Part shown: one piece after another, positions 45,264-55,716 of the stretch
How the letters are laid out: every line of letters starts with the position of its first letter
Position numbering within the stretch: position 1 is the first letter of the stretch
Origin: an uncultured Muribaculaceae bacterium
GTDB taxonomy: Bacteria; Bacteroidota; Bacteroidia; Bacteroidales; Muribaculaceae
Assembly (NCBI GenBank): GCA_947627615.1
Contig: CANQWS010000001.1
Location: 104,003-168,002 of the forward strand
Direction: 5' to 3'
DNA length: 64,000 nt
Notes under the pieces: model-generated
The model's database searches: none
What the model was told of the DNA's origin: nothing
Seen by the model: only the letters and a program-made list of their open reading frames with translations
Position numbers and translations under genes: made by a program

Positions 45264-46133
45264 ATGAAAAAGCATATTGCCATGTATCTGGTCATGATGT
45301 GTCTGACATCCGTCGTGGGCTGCCGTAACGGGAAATCCGCAGAAGCTTCCGGCAACGCCGACACTCTGGCCATGCTTGACGATGCCGTAAGAGCGGTATC
45401 CGCCCCGATGGCCTTGGCCGACTGGGGAACTCTGGATTCCGTCAGGCTGTCGCGCCCCGATTCCCTGCTGTCACTTGCCGTGACCATAGGTGATGACTAT
45501 CTCGATTCAGCGGCGCTGGTGTCGGATGTGGCTTCCCGATATTTTATCATGGGCATGATGCTTGACAATGAAGCCGTGGCGCGGATGCTTGACCTGGCCC
45601 GGCATGTGCCGGTCAGTATCGGCGTCAGCCTCAAAGGGACGGACGAAGCCTCGCGTATATCATTCCGCGTTCCCGCCGCCGATTTGCGGACCGCACGGAT
45701 TGAAAACCCCTCGGTCCGTGAGCGCGACCAGCTGAAAGTGCGCAACAGGGTCGCTTACGACAACCGTTTCCTGCCCTACGATCTTGAGGAAGGAGTCAGA
45801 ATGGTGAGCATGACCGTACAGGACCGCTATGTCACATTCCGTACGGAAATCGACATAGAGAAACTTGACTTCATGATGATGAAGGAAAACCGCGATTCAG
45901 TGAGCCACGCGGTGGTGGAGTCCCTCAGACTCCAGCTTGCCGACTCGCTGACACGCAAGTCCCTCATAGAGATTTCGGAAGCTACGCTCGGTTACCGCAA
46001 CCGCTACATCAGTTCCGACCGCTCGGACTCCTTTGACATCTCCTTTACGCCGGCTGATCTGCAGAGACTCGTGAGGGTCACGGACAGCATCAACGGAATC
46101 AGCACCAGAAACAGAACAAACTTAAAAAAGTAA
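45264..46133 (+). CDS. Predicted lipoprotein of unknown function (289 aa)
   Basis: From ATG 45264 the protein has a lipoprotein signal (MKKHIAMYLVMMCLTSVVGC), with Cys20 as the likely lipidated residue. The mature part is hydrophilic and helical, with a stretch rich in acidic residues and no motif I recognise. RISFRVPAADLRTARIENPS and EGVRMVSMTVQDRYVTFRTE suggest beta strands. It is followed after 4 nt by an outer-membrane barrel gene, so the two may act together in the envelope. Confidence 0.75.
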   Translation: MKKHIAMYLVMMCLTSVVGCRNGKSAEASGNADTLAMLDDAVRAVSAPMALADWGTLDSVRLSRPDSLLSLAVTIGDDYLDSAALVSDVASRYFIMGMMLDNEAVARMLDLARHVPVSIGVSLKGTDEASRISFRVPAADLRTARIENPSVRERDQLKVRNRVAYDNRFLPYDLEEGVRMVSMTVQDRYVTFRTEIDIEKLDFMMMKENRDSVSHAVVESLRLQLADSLTRKSLIEISEATLGYRNRYISSDRSDSFDISFTPADLQRLVRVTDSINGISTRNRTNLKK

Positions 46134-46137
46134 TATT

Positions 46138-46806
46138 ATGAAAATCCGTAGACTAATGGCAACAGGTCTGCTCGTTCTCGCCGGAACCACCTTTGCCAGC
46201 GCCCAGTATTACGAACTTGCCAACCAGATTCCGCAGCTCATCTCTCCGGCTCTCTCAGGCAACTTCAATTACAAAGGATTCGTCGATGCCTCCTACACCG
46301 CCGGTGTCGGACCCCGTCAGGCTGATTTCGTAGAGCTTACCACAACCCAGGGCTTCAAGTATTCCTCATGGTTCTTCATGGGCGTGGGTATCGGAGTCCA
46401 GGCCATCATGACGGACCGCAACGACAATTACGACCCCTGGCAGTATCCCGGTGACTGGGATGAAAGCCGCAGCCGTTCGCGCACGGGATGGATAATGCCC
46501 CTCTATACGGATTTCCGGTTCAATATAGGCTCTCCCACTGACACTTCTTTTTTCATTGACCTGCGGCTTGGCGCCTCATTCCTTTTGAGCGACAACTACC
46601 TTGAGATAGGCGACGGTTTTCTTGACTCGGACCAGGCTTTCTACCTGAAGCCCACTATCGGTATGAGCATACCGCTCAACAATTCCGGAAAACAGGCCGT
46701 GAACATAGGTGTCAGCTATCAGCTGATGACGCAGAACTACTGGTACAGAAATTCATCGGATATAACCCTTAGCTCATTCGGCGCCACCATCGGTTTTGAA
46801 TGGTGA
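46138..46806 (+). CDS. Small outer-membrane beta-barrel protein (222 aa)
   Basis: Signal peptide MKIRRLMATGLLVLAGTTFA (cut near ASA). The mature part alternates aromatic and polar residues in strands ending with a C-terminal aromatic (GFEW). Segments such as FKYSSWFFMGVGIGVQAIM and FRFNIGSPTDTSFFIDLRLG are typical of Bacteroidetes OmpA-like/OMP_b-brl barrels. It is coupled to the lipoprotein by a 4-nt gap and followed by a helicase gene 25 nt on. Function unknown. Confidence 0.8.
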   Translation: MKIRRLMATGLLVLAGTTFASAQYYELANQIPQLISPALSGNFNYKGFVDASYTAGVGPRQADFVELTTTQGFKYSSWFFMGVGIGVQAIMTDRNDNYDPWQYPGDWDESRSRSRTGWIMPLYTDFRFNIGSPTDTSFFIDLRLGASFLLSDNYLEIGDGFLDSDQAFYLKPTIGMSIPLNNSGKQAVNIGVSYQLMTQNYWYRNSSDITLSSFGATIGFEW

Positions 46807-46831
46807 CGGCGTCCTGACAGTCTGAAGAAGG

Positions 46832-48271
46832 ATGGATATCAACGAATTTGCCGAGCGTATTCTGCTAAATCTGCCTTATCTGCCCAATGACCAGCAGATA
46901 GAGCTGATAGCGGCGCTCGCAAGATTCTGTTCGCCCGCAATGCCGAGTGACTCCGTGTTCCTTCTTAACGGCTATGCCGGTACTGGAAAGACCTCGCTGA
47001 CAGGAGCGCTTGTCAGAGCCTTGCGCGAGGCCGATGTCCCGGTGGTGCTTCTCGCGCCCACAGGCCGTGCCGCAAAAGTCTTCGGCAAGTTCTCGCGTTA
47101 TCCGGCCTCCACCATCCACCGACGCATATACCGCGGTACGGAAGGCGGACTGATGAACTACAACGCCACTGTGGCCGACAATACACTGACCGGCGCGGTA
47201 TTCATTGTCGATGAAGCGTCCATGATAGGCAACGGCGGCATGGATGAGTCCGGACGGCGCAGTCTGCTGGAGGATCTGATCCATTATGTATATTCAGGCG
47301 AGGGGTGCAGGATGATTCTGCTCGGCGATACCGCACAGCTGCCTCCGGTGGGCTGCGAGCAGAGTCCGGCAATGAATGTTGACACCCTCAAAAGTTTCGG
47401 CCTCAGGGTCACGCGGGCAGTTATGACACGGGTGGTGCGTCAGGCCGACAGTTCCGGCATCCTGTATAATGCCACCTGGCTCCGTAAAGCCATGCTCCAC
47501 GACCCTCTGCCGCAACCCAGAATCAGGATTGCCCCGTTCCCTGACATTTCCAGAGTGACGGGGGAGGAACTGGAGGATGAAATCTCGGATGCCTATAATA
47601 ACGAGGGAATGACGGAGACGCTTCTGGTGACCCGCTCTAACAAGAGAGCGACACAGTTCAATCTCGCTGTCCGGACCAATATTCTGTACCGGGAAGAGGA
47701 ACTGTGTCGCGATGAACTCCTGCTCGTGGCAAAAAACAATTATCTGTGGAGCGCCCGGGTGAAAGGGCTTGATTTCGTGGCCAACGGAGATACCGCCATT
47801 GTCGACGCCATTTACGGAACCGAGGACAAATACGGCTTCCGTTTCGCCGATGTCAATCTGCGTCTGCCTGACCGCGAGCTCGCCTTCGACTGCAAGATTC
47901 TGCTCGATACCCTTGTCAGCGACACTGCCGCGCTGGAGCCGGAGCGTTACAACGCCCTGTACATGGCCGCTCTCAATGACCCCGACCTGTTTACTCCGGC
48001 AACTCCCATGCGCACGCGCATGAGGATTCTCCGGAGCGACCCTTACGTCAATGCGCTTCAGGTCAAGTACGGCTATGCGGTCACGTGCCATAAGGCTCAG
48101 GGCGGCCAGTGGAAACGGGTGTTTGTGGATGTGGGTTATATACCCCCGGAGGCTTATCGCACACTTGACTTCTACCGGTGGCTCTATACCGCCGTCACAC
48201 GTGCCACCGAAAGAATCACCTTTGTCAATCCCGGGCGGGAGCTTGACCCGGAGGCCGATGGCGGAGTCTGA
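46832..48271 (+). CDS. RecD2-like superfamily 1B DNA helicase (short form)
   Basis: 479 residues. Walker A NGYAGTGKTSL, Walker B FIVDEASMIGNGG, a GDTAQLPPVG motif III, and the C-terminal UvrD_C_2-type motif VTCHKAQGGQWKRVFVDVGY with TAVTRATERI. This is the short AAA/RecD-like helicase widespread in Bacteroidetes, lacking RecB-contact domains. It probably unwinds DNA 5' to 3', inferred from the family, in repair or replication. It follows the outer-membrane pair with a 25-nt gap and converges on the TonB receptor gene. Confidence 0.88.
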   Translation: MDINEFAERILLNLPYLPNDQQIELIAALARFCSPAMPSDSVFLLNGYAGTGKTSLTGALVRALREADVPVVLLAPTGRAAKVFGKFSRYPASTIHRRIYRGTEGGLMNYNATVADNTLTGAVFIVDEASMIGNGGMDESGRRSLLEDLIHYVYSGEGCRMILLGDTAQLPPVGCEQSPAMNVDTLKSFGLRVTRAVMTRVVRQADSSGILYNATWLRKAMLHDPLPQPRIRIAPFPDISRVTGEELEDEISDAYNNEGMTETLLVTRSNKRATQFNLAVRTNILYREEELCRDELLLVAKNNYLWSARVKGLDFVANGDTAIVDAIYGTEDKYGFRFADVNLRLPDRELAFDCKILLDTLVSDTAALEPERYNALYMAALNDPDLFTPATPMRTRMRILRSDPYVNALQVKYGYAVTCHKAQGGQWKRVFVDVGYIPPEAYRTLDFYRWLYTAVTRATERITFVNPGRELDPEADGGV

Positions 48272-48284
48272 CCGGGTGAATCAC

Positions 48285-50369
48285 TCAGAGGCTTATGGCC
48301 ATTCCGGCCGAGATGCATCTCGGAAGTGACGGGCCGTAGATATAGCCTGAGTCACGGTGTGCGCCCTTGTCAAAATCACTCTGGTAGGAGTTGAAAATGT
48401 TGGAAATGCCTGCCGAGACATCCACGTCGACCATCTTGAACAGGGTGAAGCAGTAGGTGAGTTTCAGTGATGCGTCAAAAAACGATTCCGTCCTGACCGC
48501 CAGGTCTGTTTCCGTACCGGACCCGGCCAGATGCTGCACGGTCATCGGTCCGGTGAACGTGCCGGTCAGCATGGCGGTCAGTTTTGGCGTTATCTTGCAG
48601 TTGGCGGTGAGATAGCCGTAGATGTCGGGCGTGCGGAACATCCTTTTTTCTGGCTTCACATCGGGGTTGTCACTCCAGTACTCCGGCTTTTTGTAGCGGC
48701 TTCTCTGGAGGGTCACGCCTGACTGTATGTCAAAACGTGACGAAAAGAAAGCCTTTGCTTCCACATTGATTCCTGCCACTCTCGCTCCGGAGCCGTTGTA
48801 GCGTTCGAGCACCGCGTTGCCGTGTTCGTCCGTACCTTCAAGCTGCCGTAGGGCGAATACGTCGCTCAGATCGGTGAAGAATCCCTCAATGAGAAGATTG
48901 GTCTGCACGTTGCCGAACCTGTGGTAGAGGTCGGCCGAGCCGCTGATGCTGTGCGAGCTTTCCTCTTTCAGTCCCGGGGAAAGTACGGTGACAACACGTT
49001 CGCCTCCCACTATGGCCACATGGAAGTCCTCGTCGTAGGCCTGCGGAGAACGGAATCCGGTGGAATATGAAAGGCGCAGGTTGCATTCGTCCGACGGATT
49101 GAAACGGATGTTGGCTCTGGGCGAGATAATTGGATGATGTATCATGGAATGCTTGTCCAGACGGGCGCCTATCAGGAATCCCCATCTGTCATCGCGCCAT
49201 TCGTTCTGGAGGTAACAGCTGTAGATTCCGGTTTTCTGGAGTATGTCGTGGCTGTAACCGATGGTCACGTCATGAAGGCGGTTGTAGGTGTACTCGATTC
49301 CGGCCACGAGTTCCGACGGCATGAAAAACAGATGCTCGAAAGGATGCGTCCACTGGCTTCCGGCAGTGAAAACGGCATCCGAGGTGCGGCCGTAGGCGTT
49401 GGGGTCCATTTCGGAACCGTAATAACTCTTGCGCTTTGTGGCCATCACGGCCGAGAACACGGTAAGCTTGTCGGTGCGGTCGCGCAGCCAGAGGTCAAGT
49501 GTCACTTCGCCGCTGTGAATGTCATGCTCTACCTGCTCCGTCACCATGGCCAGATGGGCCGGCTGGTCGAGCTGGTCGCCGCCGCGGCGGAATTCATGGG
49601 TGTTGTGATACTCGATAGTGAGCCGCGACGCCGACGAGGGCCGCAGGAACGTTCTGGCTCCGAGAGTCTGCGTCTTCAGCATGGGCACTTCCGTGAAGCC
49701 GTCGCCGTCATGGTCATAGCCGTCGCGGTAACGGCTCTGGCCGTAGATGAAGATTCCGGCTTTGTTGTCATTGGTCACCACCGAGGCGTTGAGGGTGGTG
49801 TTGTTGTCAAGGGCGCCTGTGGCGTCAATCGAAGTCAGCGTGTGTGAAAGGTGGGCGCTGTTCTCTCTCGGCTCTTTGGTGATGATGTTGATGGTGCCTC
49901 CTATTGCCGACGAGCCGAAAAGCGCCGAGCCGCCTCCGCGCATCACTTCTATGCGGTCAATCATGTTGGCCGGTATCTGTTCGAGTCCGTAAACTCCCGT
50001 CAGTGCCGAGAACACCGGGCGGGAGTTCATCAGAATCTGTGAATAATGGCCGTCGAGTCCGTTGATGCGCACCTGCGTGAATCCGCAGTTCTGGCAGTCG
50101 TTCTCCACTCTGACTCCGGGCTGGAAATCGAGTCCGTCGGCCAGCGAGCAGGCACTGATGTTGTTTAGAAGACTTCCTTTCATCACATTGATGAGCGACG
50201 GGCTGTTGCGGCGTTTTACCTCGCTTTTCGATGCCGTGACCACTACCTGGTCAAGCATGAACGCATCTGTTATCGAGTCCGGAATCAGTTCTTCGGAAGT
50301 TTCGCCATGGGCATGGCTCGGCCATATCAGTACGGCCGCACTGATGGCCATGATTGTTTTTATGTTCAT
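48285..50369 (-). CDS. TonB-dependent outer-membrane receptor
   Basis: 694 residues. Signal peptide MNIKTIMAISAAVLIWPSHA. A TonB-box-like stretch and plug domain follow (MLDQVVVTASKSEVKRRNSP, then IPANMIDRIEVMRGGGSALF, GSSAIGGTINIITKEPRE). The rest is a 22-stranded barrel with YSTGFRSPQAYDEDFH and a C-terminal strand. It lacks the SusC-type extra N-terminal domain, so it is a classical BtuB/FepA-style importer of a metal chelate or cofactor. A His-rich exported protein gene lies 173 nt upstream on the same strand, suggesting metal (zinc or iron) uptake. The ligand itself is not readable. Confidence 0.92.
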   Translation of the reverse strand: MNIKTIMAISAAVLIWPSHAHGETSEELIPDSITDAFMLDQVVVTASKSEVKRRNSPSLINVMKGSLLNNISACSLADGLDFQPGVRVENDCQNCGFTQVRINGLDGHYSQILMNSRPVFSALTGVYGLEQIPANMIDRIEVMRGGGSALFGSSAIGGTINIITKEPRENSAHLSHTLTSIDATGALDNNTTLNASVVTNDNKAGIFIYGQSRYRDGYDHDGDGFTEVPMLKTQTLGARTFLRPSSASRLTIEYHNTHEFRRGGDQLDQPAHLAMVTEQVEHDIHSGEVTLDLWLRDRTDKLTVFSAVMATKRKSYYGSEMDPNAYGRTSDAVFTAGSQWTHPFEHLFFMPSELVAGIEYTYNRLHDVTIGYSHDILQKTGIYSCYLQNEWRDDRWGFLIGARLDKHSMIHHPIISPRANIRFNPSDECNLRLSYSTGFRSPQAYDEDFHVAIVGGERVVTVLSPGLKEESSHSISGSADLYHRFGNVQTNLLIEGFFTDLSDVFALRQLEGTDEHGNAVLERYNGSGARVAGINVEAKAFFSSRFDIQSGVTLQRSRYKKPEYWSDNPDVKPEKRMFRTPDIYGYLTANCKITPKLTAMLTGTFTGPMTVQHLAGSGTETDLAVRTESFFDASLKLTYCFTLFKMVDVDVSAGISNIFNSYQSDFDKGAHRDSGYIYGPSLPRCISAGMAISL

Positions 50370-50542
50370 TTGTGGTGTTGCGTAAACTGTTGTATGAACT
50401 ATTTCTGCAATAGTCTTGAATTCGGTTATCCCGCACCGGGCTCACGCATAAAGCCTTGCGGCGGATGCGGGGCAGCGCGGAGTGGTGCCGGCAATATCCG
50501 TGTAAGGAAATTGTCGGTCGGAGAGGATTGGTTGTCAGTTGT
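50370..50542 (-). other. 173-nt spacer between the His-rich and TonB receptor genes
   Basis: GC-rich spacer with several possible short stems. It does not contain the conserved core of a cobalamin, TPP or other riboswitch I can recognise. Confidence 0.3.
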
Positions 50543-50887
50543 TTACGCAACGGGCGGTGCCCTGAGGCTCAGGACATTGCAGCCTGAGTTCGGAACCCCG
50601 GACAGCACTGATGGCGCATATCCGGAAGTGATGACGGGGCAGGGCGTGTCAAGCTCATAAATCCCCGAGGCCTGTGCTGACGACGCTGCAATGTTGAATC
50701 CCGATATCTGGCTGTAGGACTGGGCGCTGTGGGTGTGGCCCGTGGCATGGGTGTAGGGGTGGGAGTGGACAATGGTCCGTCCTTCAGCATCTTCATGAGT
50801 GTGCATGAACACTATGTTCGAGAACATGAAGTTCACGAACAGAACAAGCACTGTGGCGGCTAAAAATCGGTTTAACTGCTGTCTCAC
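50543..50887 (-). CDS. Histidine-rich exported protein upstream of the TonB receptor (114 aa)
   Basis: 114 residues. An N-terminal membrane or signal segment (LAATVLVLFVNFMFSNIVFM) is followed by a cluster of seven histidines between residues 29 and 53 (HTH, HSH, TH, HTH), a likely metal-binding site. The Ser/Ala-rich C-terminus carries two cysteines. No known family is recognised. Its promoter -7 element (50892-50899) is only about 5 nt before the start codon, implying a leaderless mRNA or initiation at Met21. It probably shares a transcript with the TonB receptor 173 nt downstream. A role in metal capture is inference. Confidence 0.65.
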   Translation of the reverse strand: MRQQLNRFLAATVLVLFVNFMFSNIVFMHTHEDAEGRTIVHSHPYTHATGHTHSAQSYSQISGFNIAASSAQASGIYELDTPCPVITSGYAPSVLSGVPNSGCNVLSLRAPPVA

Positions 50888-50891
50888 GCGG

Positions 50892-50899
50892 CAAAATTA
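50892..50899 (-). promoter_or_regulatory. -7 element before the His-rich gene
   Basis: TAATTTTG on the minus strand, perfect TAnnTTTG, close enough to ATG 50887 that transcription would start at or next to it. Confidence 0.4.
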
Positions 50900-50937
50900 C
50901 AAAAAAATTTCTTAACCGACGGTCTCCATCTGTAAAG

Positions 50938-52410
50938 TCACTTCATCCAGAAATCGGGTGTGAACAGAATCAGAATGGTGAAAAGTTCCAGACGGCCAAT
51001 CAGCATGAGCATTGAGAGCACCCATTTGCCGGCATCGGGTATGATGTCGAAGTTGCCGCCCTGACCCGTTATTCCGGCGCCGAATCCGGTGTTGCCAACG
51101 CATGAGAATGACGAGAAAAACGCATCGACGATGGGTACCTTGAGAGCGGTCAGCGCTATGCCGCCTACGGCTATAAGCATCACGTAGATACACAGAAACG
51201 CAATCACTTTCGAGACCAGCTGCGGAGGCACCACCTTGTCGTTTATGCGCACATTGGTCACCGAATTGGGATGAATGCATCTGAAAAGTTCGTTGCGGCA
51301 GTTCTTTACGAGGAAAAGCATGCGGTCTATTTTCGCACCGCCGCTGGTCGACCCCGCACAGGAGCCTATGAACATCAGCAGAAACGTCAGTGACAGAATG
51401 AACGGGCCCCAGGACTCGAAGTTGGTCACCGCGAGGCCGGTTGAGGTGATGGTGGATATGATCTGGAAAAGCGGATAGATAGTGGCGTCGCGCCAGCTGC
51501 CTATCTGTCCGCGAGTCATCAGGCTGCACACAAAGGCCACGTAAAAAACAAGTATTATGCAGATGTAGGCCCGGAACACGTCGTTGCGAAGAAGAGATTT
51601 CCTGTCGCCCCTCAGAAGTTTGTAGATCAGGGCGAAGCTCGTTCCGCCTAAAAACATGAATATGGTGACTACGATTGTCAGATAGTCCGAATTATAGTAG
51701 CCGAGACTGAGGTCGCGGGTGGAGAATCCGCCGGTCGATACGGTCGCGAATGCGTGGCAGATGCTGTCAAAAAGGTCCATAGGCCCGAGCCACAGAAGTC
51801 CTATGAGTATTATTGTAAGACCAATATAGATGGCCCACAGGCTCTTGGCTGTGGAGCTGATGCGTGGTCTCAGCTTTTCATGCGTGATGCCCGTCACTTC
51901 GGCATTGAAGAGCTGCATTCCTCCCGAATAGTTGAGCATCGGTATCACTGCGAGGGTGAACAGAATGATTCCCATGCCTCCTATCCATTGCGTCAGGGCG
52001 CGCCACATGGTGATGGAATGTGACATACCTTCCACCGAGGTGAGGATTGAACAGCCCGTGGTGGTGAAACCCGACATGGCTTCGAAAAACGATTCGCTGA
52101 CGCTGAGATGCTGGGGGATGAGCATGAACGGCAGCATTCCGAAAATGGAGAACACCACCCACACCAGGGCCGTGAGAAGAAATCCCTCATGGCGCCCCAT
52201 GTCGGTTTTCTTCGGCCGGATGCCGAAAGTGAGGACCACTCCGGCAAGCAGTGTCACTCCGGCCGAAATCAGGAACCCTTTGAGGTCAGGTTCATCGTAG
52301 ATGAGTGCGGTGGCCACAGGCACGAGCATGAAAAGGAACTCCATCATGAGCAGCCAGCCGAGCACCCTGAGGACCATAGGGTAATTTATGTGTCGGAACT
52401 TCGATGCCAT
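50938..52410 (-). CDS. trkH: Potassium uptake protein TrkH (KtrB/TrkH family)
   Basis: 490 residues from ATG 52410 (MASKFRHINYPMV); upstream in-frame codons lie inside trkA. Eight or more membrane helices with four pore-loop repeats: MSGFTTTGCSIL, FATVSTGGFST, ISTITSTGLAV and FSCVGNTGFGAG. WRALTQWIGGMGIIL and FIGSCAGSTSGGAKIDR are also typical. It forms the ion-conducting channel of the K+ uptake system gated by TrkA, whose gene lies 7 nt upstream. It sits in the inner membrane. Confidence 0.96.
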   Translation of the reverse strand: MASKFRHINYPMVLRVLGWLLMMEFLFMLVPVATALIYDEPDLKGFLISAGVTLLAGVVLTFGIRPKKTDMGRHEGFLLTALVWVVFSIFGMLPFMLIPQHLSVSESFFEAMSGFTTTGCSILTSVEGMSHSITMWRALTQWIGGMGIILFTLAVIPMLNYSGGMQLFNAEVTGITHEKLRPRISSTAKSLWAIYIGLTIILIGLLWLGPMDLFDSICHAFATVSTGGFSTRDLSLGYYNSDYLTIVVTIFMFLGGTSFALIYKLLRGDRKSLLRNDVFRAYICIILVFYVAFVCSLMTRGQIGSWRDATIYPLFQIISTITSTGLAVTNFESWGPFILSLTFLLMFIGSCAGSTSGGAKIDRMLFLVKNCRNELFRCIHPNSVTNVRINDKVVPPQLVSKVIAFLCIYVMLIAVGGIALTALKVPIVDAFFSSFSCVGNTGFGAGITGQGGNFDIIPDAGKWVLSMLMLIGRLELFTILILFTPDFWMK

Positions 52411-52417
52411 GGCGCTG

Positions 52418-53752
52418 TCAGTTGAAAAGACGTTCAATTTTGTGGATTGTGTTTGCCAGACAGAACACCAGTACATGGTCGCCGGCCTGAATCATTGTCT
52501 GGCCGCTTACGAGCATTCCGCGGCCGTCGCGTATCAGTCCGGCAATGGTCATGTCTCTTGAAAGCCCAAGGTCCTTGACCGCGGCTTTGGTCACTTTCGC
52601 TCCCGGTTTCACCTCTATTTCAGCCACATCGGCGTCGGCGAGGGCCATGAATTTCGATGATTCCACATCCGCGTCGAGCAGCATCTGGAATATCTTGCCC
52701 GAGGCAAGGAGCTTTTTGTTGATGATTGTGCCTATGTTCAGATTTTCGGCCTGGGATATGAACTGGATGTCCTCCACTTCGGCTATGGTCTTCTTGACGC
52801 CGTACTCCTTGGCCGAGAGTGAGGTTAGGATATTCGTCTCCGACGAGTTGGTGAGGGCCACGAACGCGTCCATCTCGGTGATGCCTTCCTCCAGAAGAAT
52901 GTCAATGTTGCGTGCGTCGCCGTGGGTTATGCGTGCGTCGGGGCATTTTGCCGCGAGTTCCTCGCATCGTTGGCGGTCCTGTTCTATTATGCGGAAACGG
53001 TAGTTGTCGCCCGCCATGGAGATGAGACGCACGGCTATGCGTGAGCCGCCCATTATGAGGACTTTTCTGATGTCATGCTTTACCTTGCCGCAGATTTTGC
53101 GCAGACCCTCAATGTGTTCGCGGGTGGTGGTGAAGTATATTATGTCATTGGGTCGCACCGAGTCATTACCGCCGGGAATAATGGTCTCCTGATTGCGCTT
53201 GATGGCCGACACGTGATAGAAATGGTTGGCGCTCGACAGTTCGCGCAGGCTTTTTCCGGCTATCTCGGAGTTGTCTCTGATTTTCACGCCCACCACAATC
53301 AGTTCGCCGTCGTGGAGCTCGAACCAGTTGCGGACCCAGTTTCGTTGCAGGGATTTCAGAATCTCGCGGGCCGAGAGGAATTCGGGATAGATCATGGCGT
53401 CAATGCCTATCGAGGCAAACAGCCGCGCGTTGCCCGATTCCATGAATTCGTAATTGTCTATCCGTGCCACCGTCTTCTGGGCGCCGAGATTCTTGGCCAG
53501 GGTGCATGCCACCACATTGGATGTTTCCTCGGGCGTAACGGCGATGAACAGGTCACAGTAGCCGCCTATGGCATCGCGGATCACGGATACCGACGTGGGC
53601 GACCCGATATTGGCCAGCAGATTGCATGACGAATCGAGCCTCTCGATTTTCACCGGGTCCTCGTCTATTACTATTATATCCTGATTTTCGCGGGATAGCA
53701 GCCGGGCAAGATGTGAACCGACCTCGCCGGCTCCGGCTATGACAATTTTCAT
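52418..53752 (-). CDS. trkA: Trk system regulatory subunit TrkA (two RCK modules)
   Basis: 444 residues. Two tandem RCK_N/RCK_C units: the first starts [20 protein letters not shown] with the GxGxxG NAD-binding turn. The second starts near residue 230 ([20 protein letters not shown]) with the variant GGSRIA. It binds NAD(H) or ATP and gates TrkH from the cytoplasm. Its start overlaps the dxs stop by 4 nt (ATGA), so dxs, trkA and trkH are translationally linked. Confidence 0.96.
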   Translation of the reverse strand: MKIVIAGAGEVGSHLARLLSRENQDIIVIDEDPVKIERLDSSCNLLANIGSPTSVSVIRDAIGGYCDLFIAVTPEETSNVVACTLAKNLGAQKTVARIDNYEFMESGNARLFASIGIDAMIYPEFLSAREILKSLQRNWVRNWFELHDGELIVVGVKIRDNSEIAGKSLRELSSANHFYHVSAIKRNQETIIPGGNDSVRPNDIIYFTTTREHIEGLRKICGKVKHDIRKVLIMGGSRIAVRLISMAGDNYRFRIIEQDRQRCEELAAKCPDARITHGDARNIDILLEEGITEMDAFVALTNSSETNILTSLSAKEYGVKKTIAEVEDIQFISQAENLNIGTIINKKLLASGKIFQMLLDADVESSKFMALADADVAEIEVKPGAKVTKAAVKDLGLSRDMTIAGLIRDGRGMLVSGQTMIQAGDHVLVFCLANTIHKIERLFN

Positions 53753-55716
53753 TTACGTGTTTTTTCTTTGGCTATGATTATTGCATCGGCAATGGAACGT
53801 TCATCCATAGAGCATAGTTCATGGAGCTGCTTTACGGTGCCGTGGGTCACGAACTTGCCTGACGGAGTGCCTATTCTCGTGACAGACAGGCTGTGTCCGT
53901 TGGCCGAGAGCCATTCAAGCACCGCCGAGCCGAGACCGCCTTTGACTGAACCGTCCTCAACGGTGACTATGGGCATTCCTTTGCTTGCTATTTCATTGAG
54001 TATGTCCTCGTCCAGAGGCTTGAGGAACATCATGTCGTAGTGGGCGGCGCTTACTCCCTTCTCTGCTGCCGCGTCTATGGCTCGGGCAGCGGTATCGGCT
54101 ATGGGGCCTATTGTCAGGACAGCCACATCGGTTCCCTCCCGGAGTTTCTCGCCCTTGCCTATGGGGAGCTCCTTCATGGGCTGCCTCCAGTCGGTCACAG
54201 ACCCTTTTCCACGGGGATAACGTATGGCCATGGGGCCCTTGCGTCCGGGAAGCTGGGAGGTGTAGAGAAGATGCCGCAGATAGATTTCGTTGCGGGGAGA
54301 GGCTATGGTCATGCCCGGCACATCCGAAAGATACGAGAGGTCGAAAAGCCCGTGGTGGGTGGCTCCGTCCTCGCCGACAATACCGGCGCGGTCTATGGCG
54401 AACACCACCGGAAGGTCCATCAGCGCCACATCGTGCATGATATGGTCGTAGGCCCTCTGTAGGAATGAGGAATAGATGGCCACGTACGGAAGCATGCCCT
54501 CTTTGGCGAGGCCGCCGGCGAATGTGACGGCGTGGCCCTCGGAGATACCCACGTCAAACGTGCGTTCCGGCATTACCTCCTGAAGCTTTGATATGGAGGT
54601 GCCCGACGGCATGGCTGCCGTGATGCCCACTATTTTCGGATTTTTGCGGGCAAGTTCCACAAGCGTCTCGCCGAACACGTCCTGATATTTCGGCGGGCAT
54701 GTTCCTGCCTTGTCCGGCGATGTGCGTTTTCCCGTCTCCGGGTCGAACGTGCCGGGAGCGTGCCATGAGGCCGGGTCGGCTTCGGCGGGTGTGAATCCGC
54801 GGCCTTTGACCGTGCGCAGATGCAGTATGCGCGGCCCGTCCATCTCCTTGATGTCGTTCAGCACACGGATTATTCTCGGAAGGTCGTGGCCGTCAAACGG
54901 TCCGAAATATCTTATGTCGAGGCCTTCGAATATGTTCTGCTCTTTGGTGATGAGTGATTTCAGCGAGTTGTTGAAACGCAGGATGCGGCTGCGGTTTTTC
55001 TCCGAGATGAGATGCAGCGCTCTCAGAAACCGGTAGATCCGGTAACGGATTGTGTTGTAGCCTTTAGAGGTATTTATGTGGGCCAGATACGAGTTGAGTG
55101 AACCTACGTTATGGTCAATTGACATGTCATTGTCATTGAGGATTATAAGTACGTTCGCCTTGGCATTGGCCGCATTGTTGATGCCCTCGAATGCCAGACC
55201 GCCTGAGATGGAGGCGTCGCCTATCACCGCCACCACCTGACGCTGGGGCGAATCGTTCTGAAGCTGCGACGCTACTGCCATTCCGAGAGCGGCCGAGATG
55301 GAGTTGGATGCATGTCCGGCCGAGAATGTGTCGTATTCGCTTTCCGAAGGGGAGGGAAAGCCGCTCAGTCCGCCAAGTGTGCGGTTGGTGTGGAACCGGC
55401 CGGCGCGGCCAGTAAGGAGCTTGTGGCCGTAAGCCTGATGTCCCACGTCCCACACCACACGGTCATACGGGGTGTTGAACACATAGTGGAGGGCCACCGT
55501 AAGCTCCACGGCACCCATGCTCGACCCGAAATGGCCCGGATTGTGGCTCAGTTCGCTGATAAGAAAATGGCGTATCTCGGAACATAGGTCCTGCAACTTT
55601 TCCATAGGCAGTTTGCGCAGGTCGGCAGGTGACGTGATGCCCGATAATATAGGATAGGTGGAACTGTCAAGCGGCTCCACTGAATCATTGGCACGTGCTG
55701 AAACTATGTTGCTCAT
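53749..55716 (-). CDS. dxs: 1-Deoxy-D-xylulose-5-phosphate synthase
   Basis: 655 residues. The thiamine-diphosphate motif is in [18 protein letters not shown], with [14 protein letters not shown]. Other motifs: [35 protein letters not shown], the transketolase middle domain with [17 protein letters not shown] and [16 protein letters not shown], and a C-terminal domain with [16 protein letters not shown]. It condenses pyruvate and glyceraldehyde-3-phosphate in the first step of the MEP isoprenoid pathway. Its start overlaps the stop of a small membrane protein gene (ATGA), and its stop overlaps the trkA start. Confidence 0.97.
   Translation of the reverse strand: MSNIVSARANDSVEPLDSSTYPILSGITSPADLRKLPMEKLQDLCSEIRHFLISELSHNPGHFGSSMGAVELTVALHYVFNTPYDRVVWDVGHQAYGHKLLTGRAGRFHTNRTLGGLSGFPSPSESEYDTFSAGHASNSISAALGMAVASQLQNDSPQRQVVAVIGDASISGGLAFEGINNAANAKANVLIILNDNDMSIDHNVGSLNSYLAHINTSKGYNTIRYRIYRFLRALHLISEKNRSRILRFNNSLKSLITKEQNIFEGLDIRYFGPFDGHDLPRIIRVLNDIKEMDGPRILHLRTVKGRGFTPAEADPASWHAPGTFDPETGKRTSPDKAGTCPPKYQDVFGETLVELARKNPKIVGITAAMPSGTSISKLQEVMPERTFDVGISEGHAVTFAGGLAKEGMLPYVAIYSSFLQRAYDHIMHDVALMDLPVVFAIDRAGIVGEDGATHHGLFDLSYLSDVPGMTIASPRNEIYLRHLLYTSQLPGRKGPMAIRYPRGKGSVTDWRQPMKELPIGKGEKLREGTDVAVLTIGPIADTAARAIDAAAEKGVSAAHYDMMFLKPLDEDILNEIASKGMPIVTVEDGSVKGGLGSAVLEWLSANGHSLSVTRIGTPSGKFVTHGTVKQLHELCSMDERSIADAIIIAKEKTRK

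Noticed and set aside
50370..50542. Cobalamin or other riboswitch before the TonB receptor
   Set aside because: The conserved B12-box and other riboswitch cores are not present; only generic GC-rich stems.
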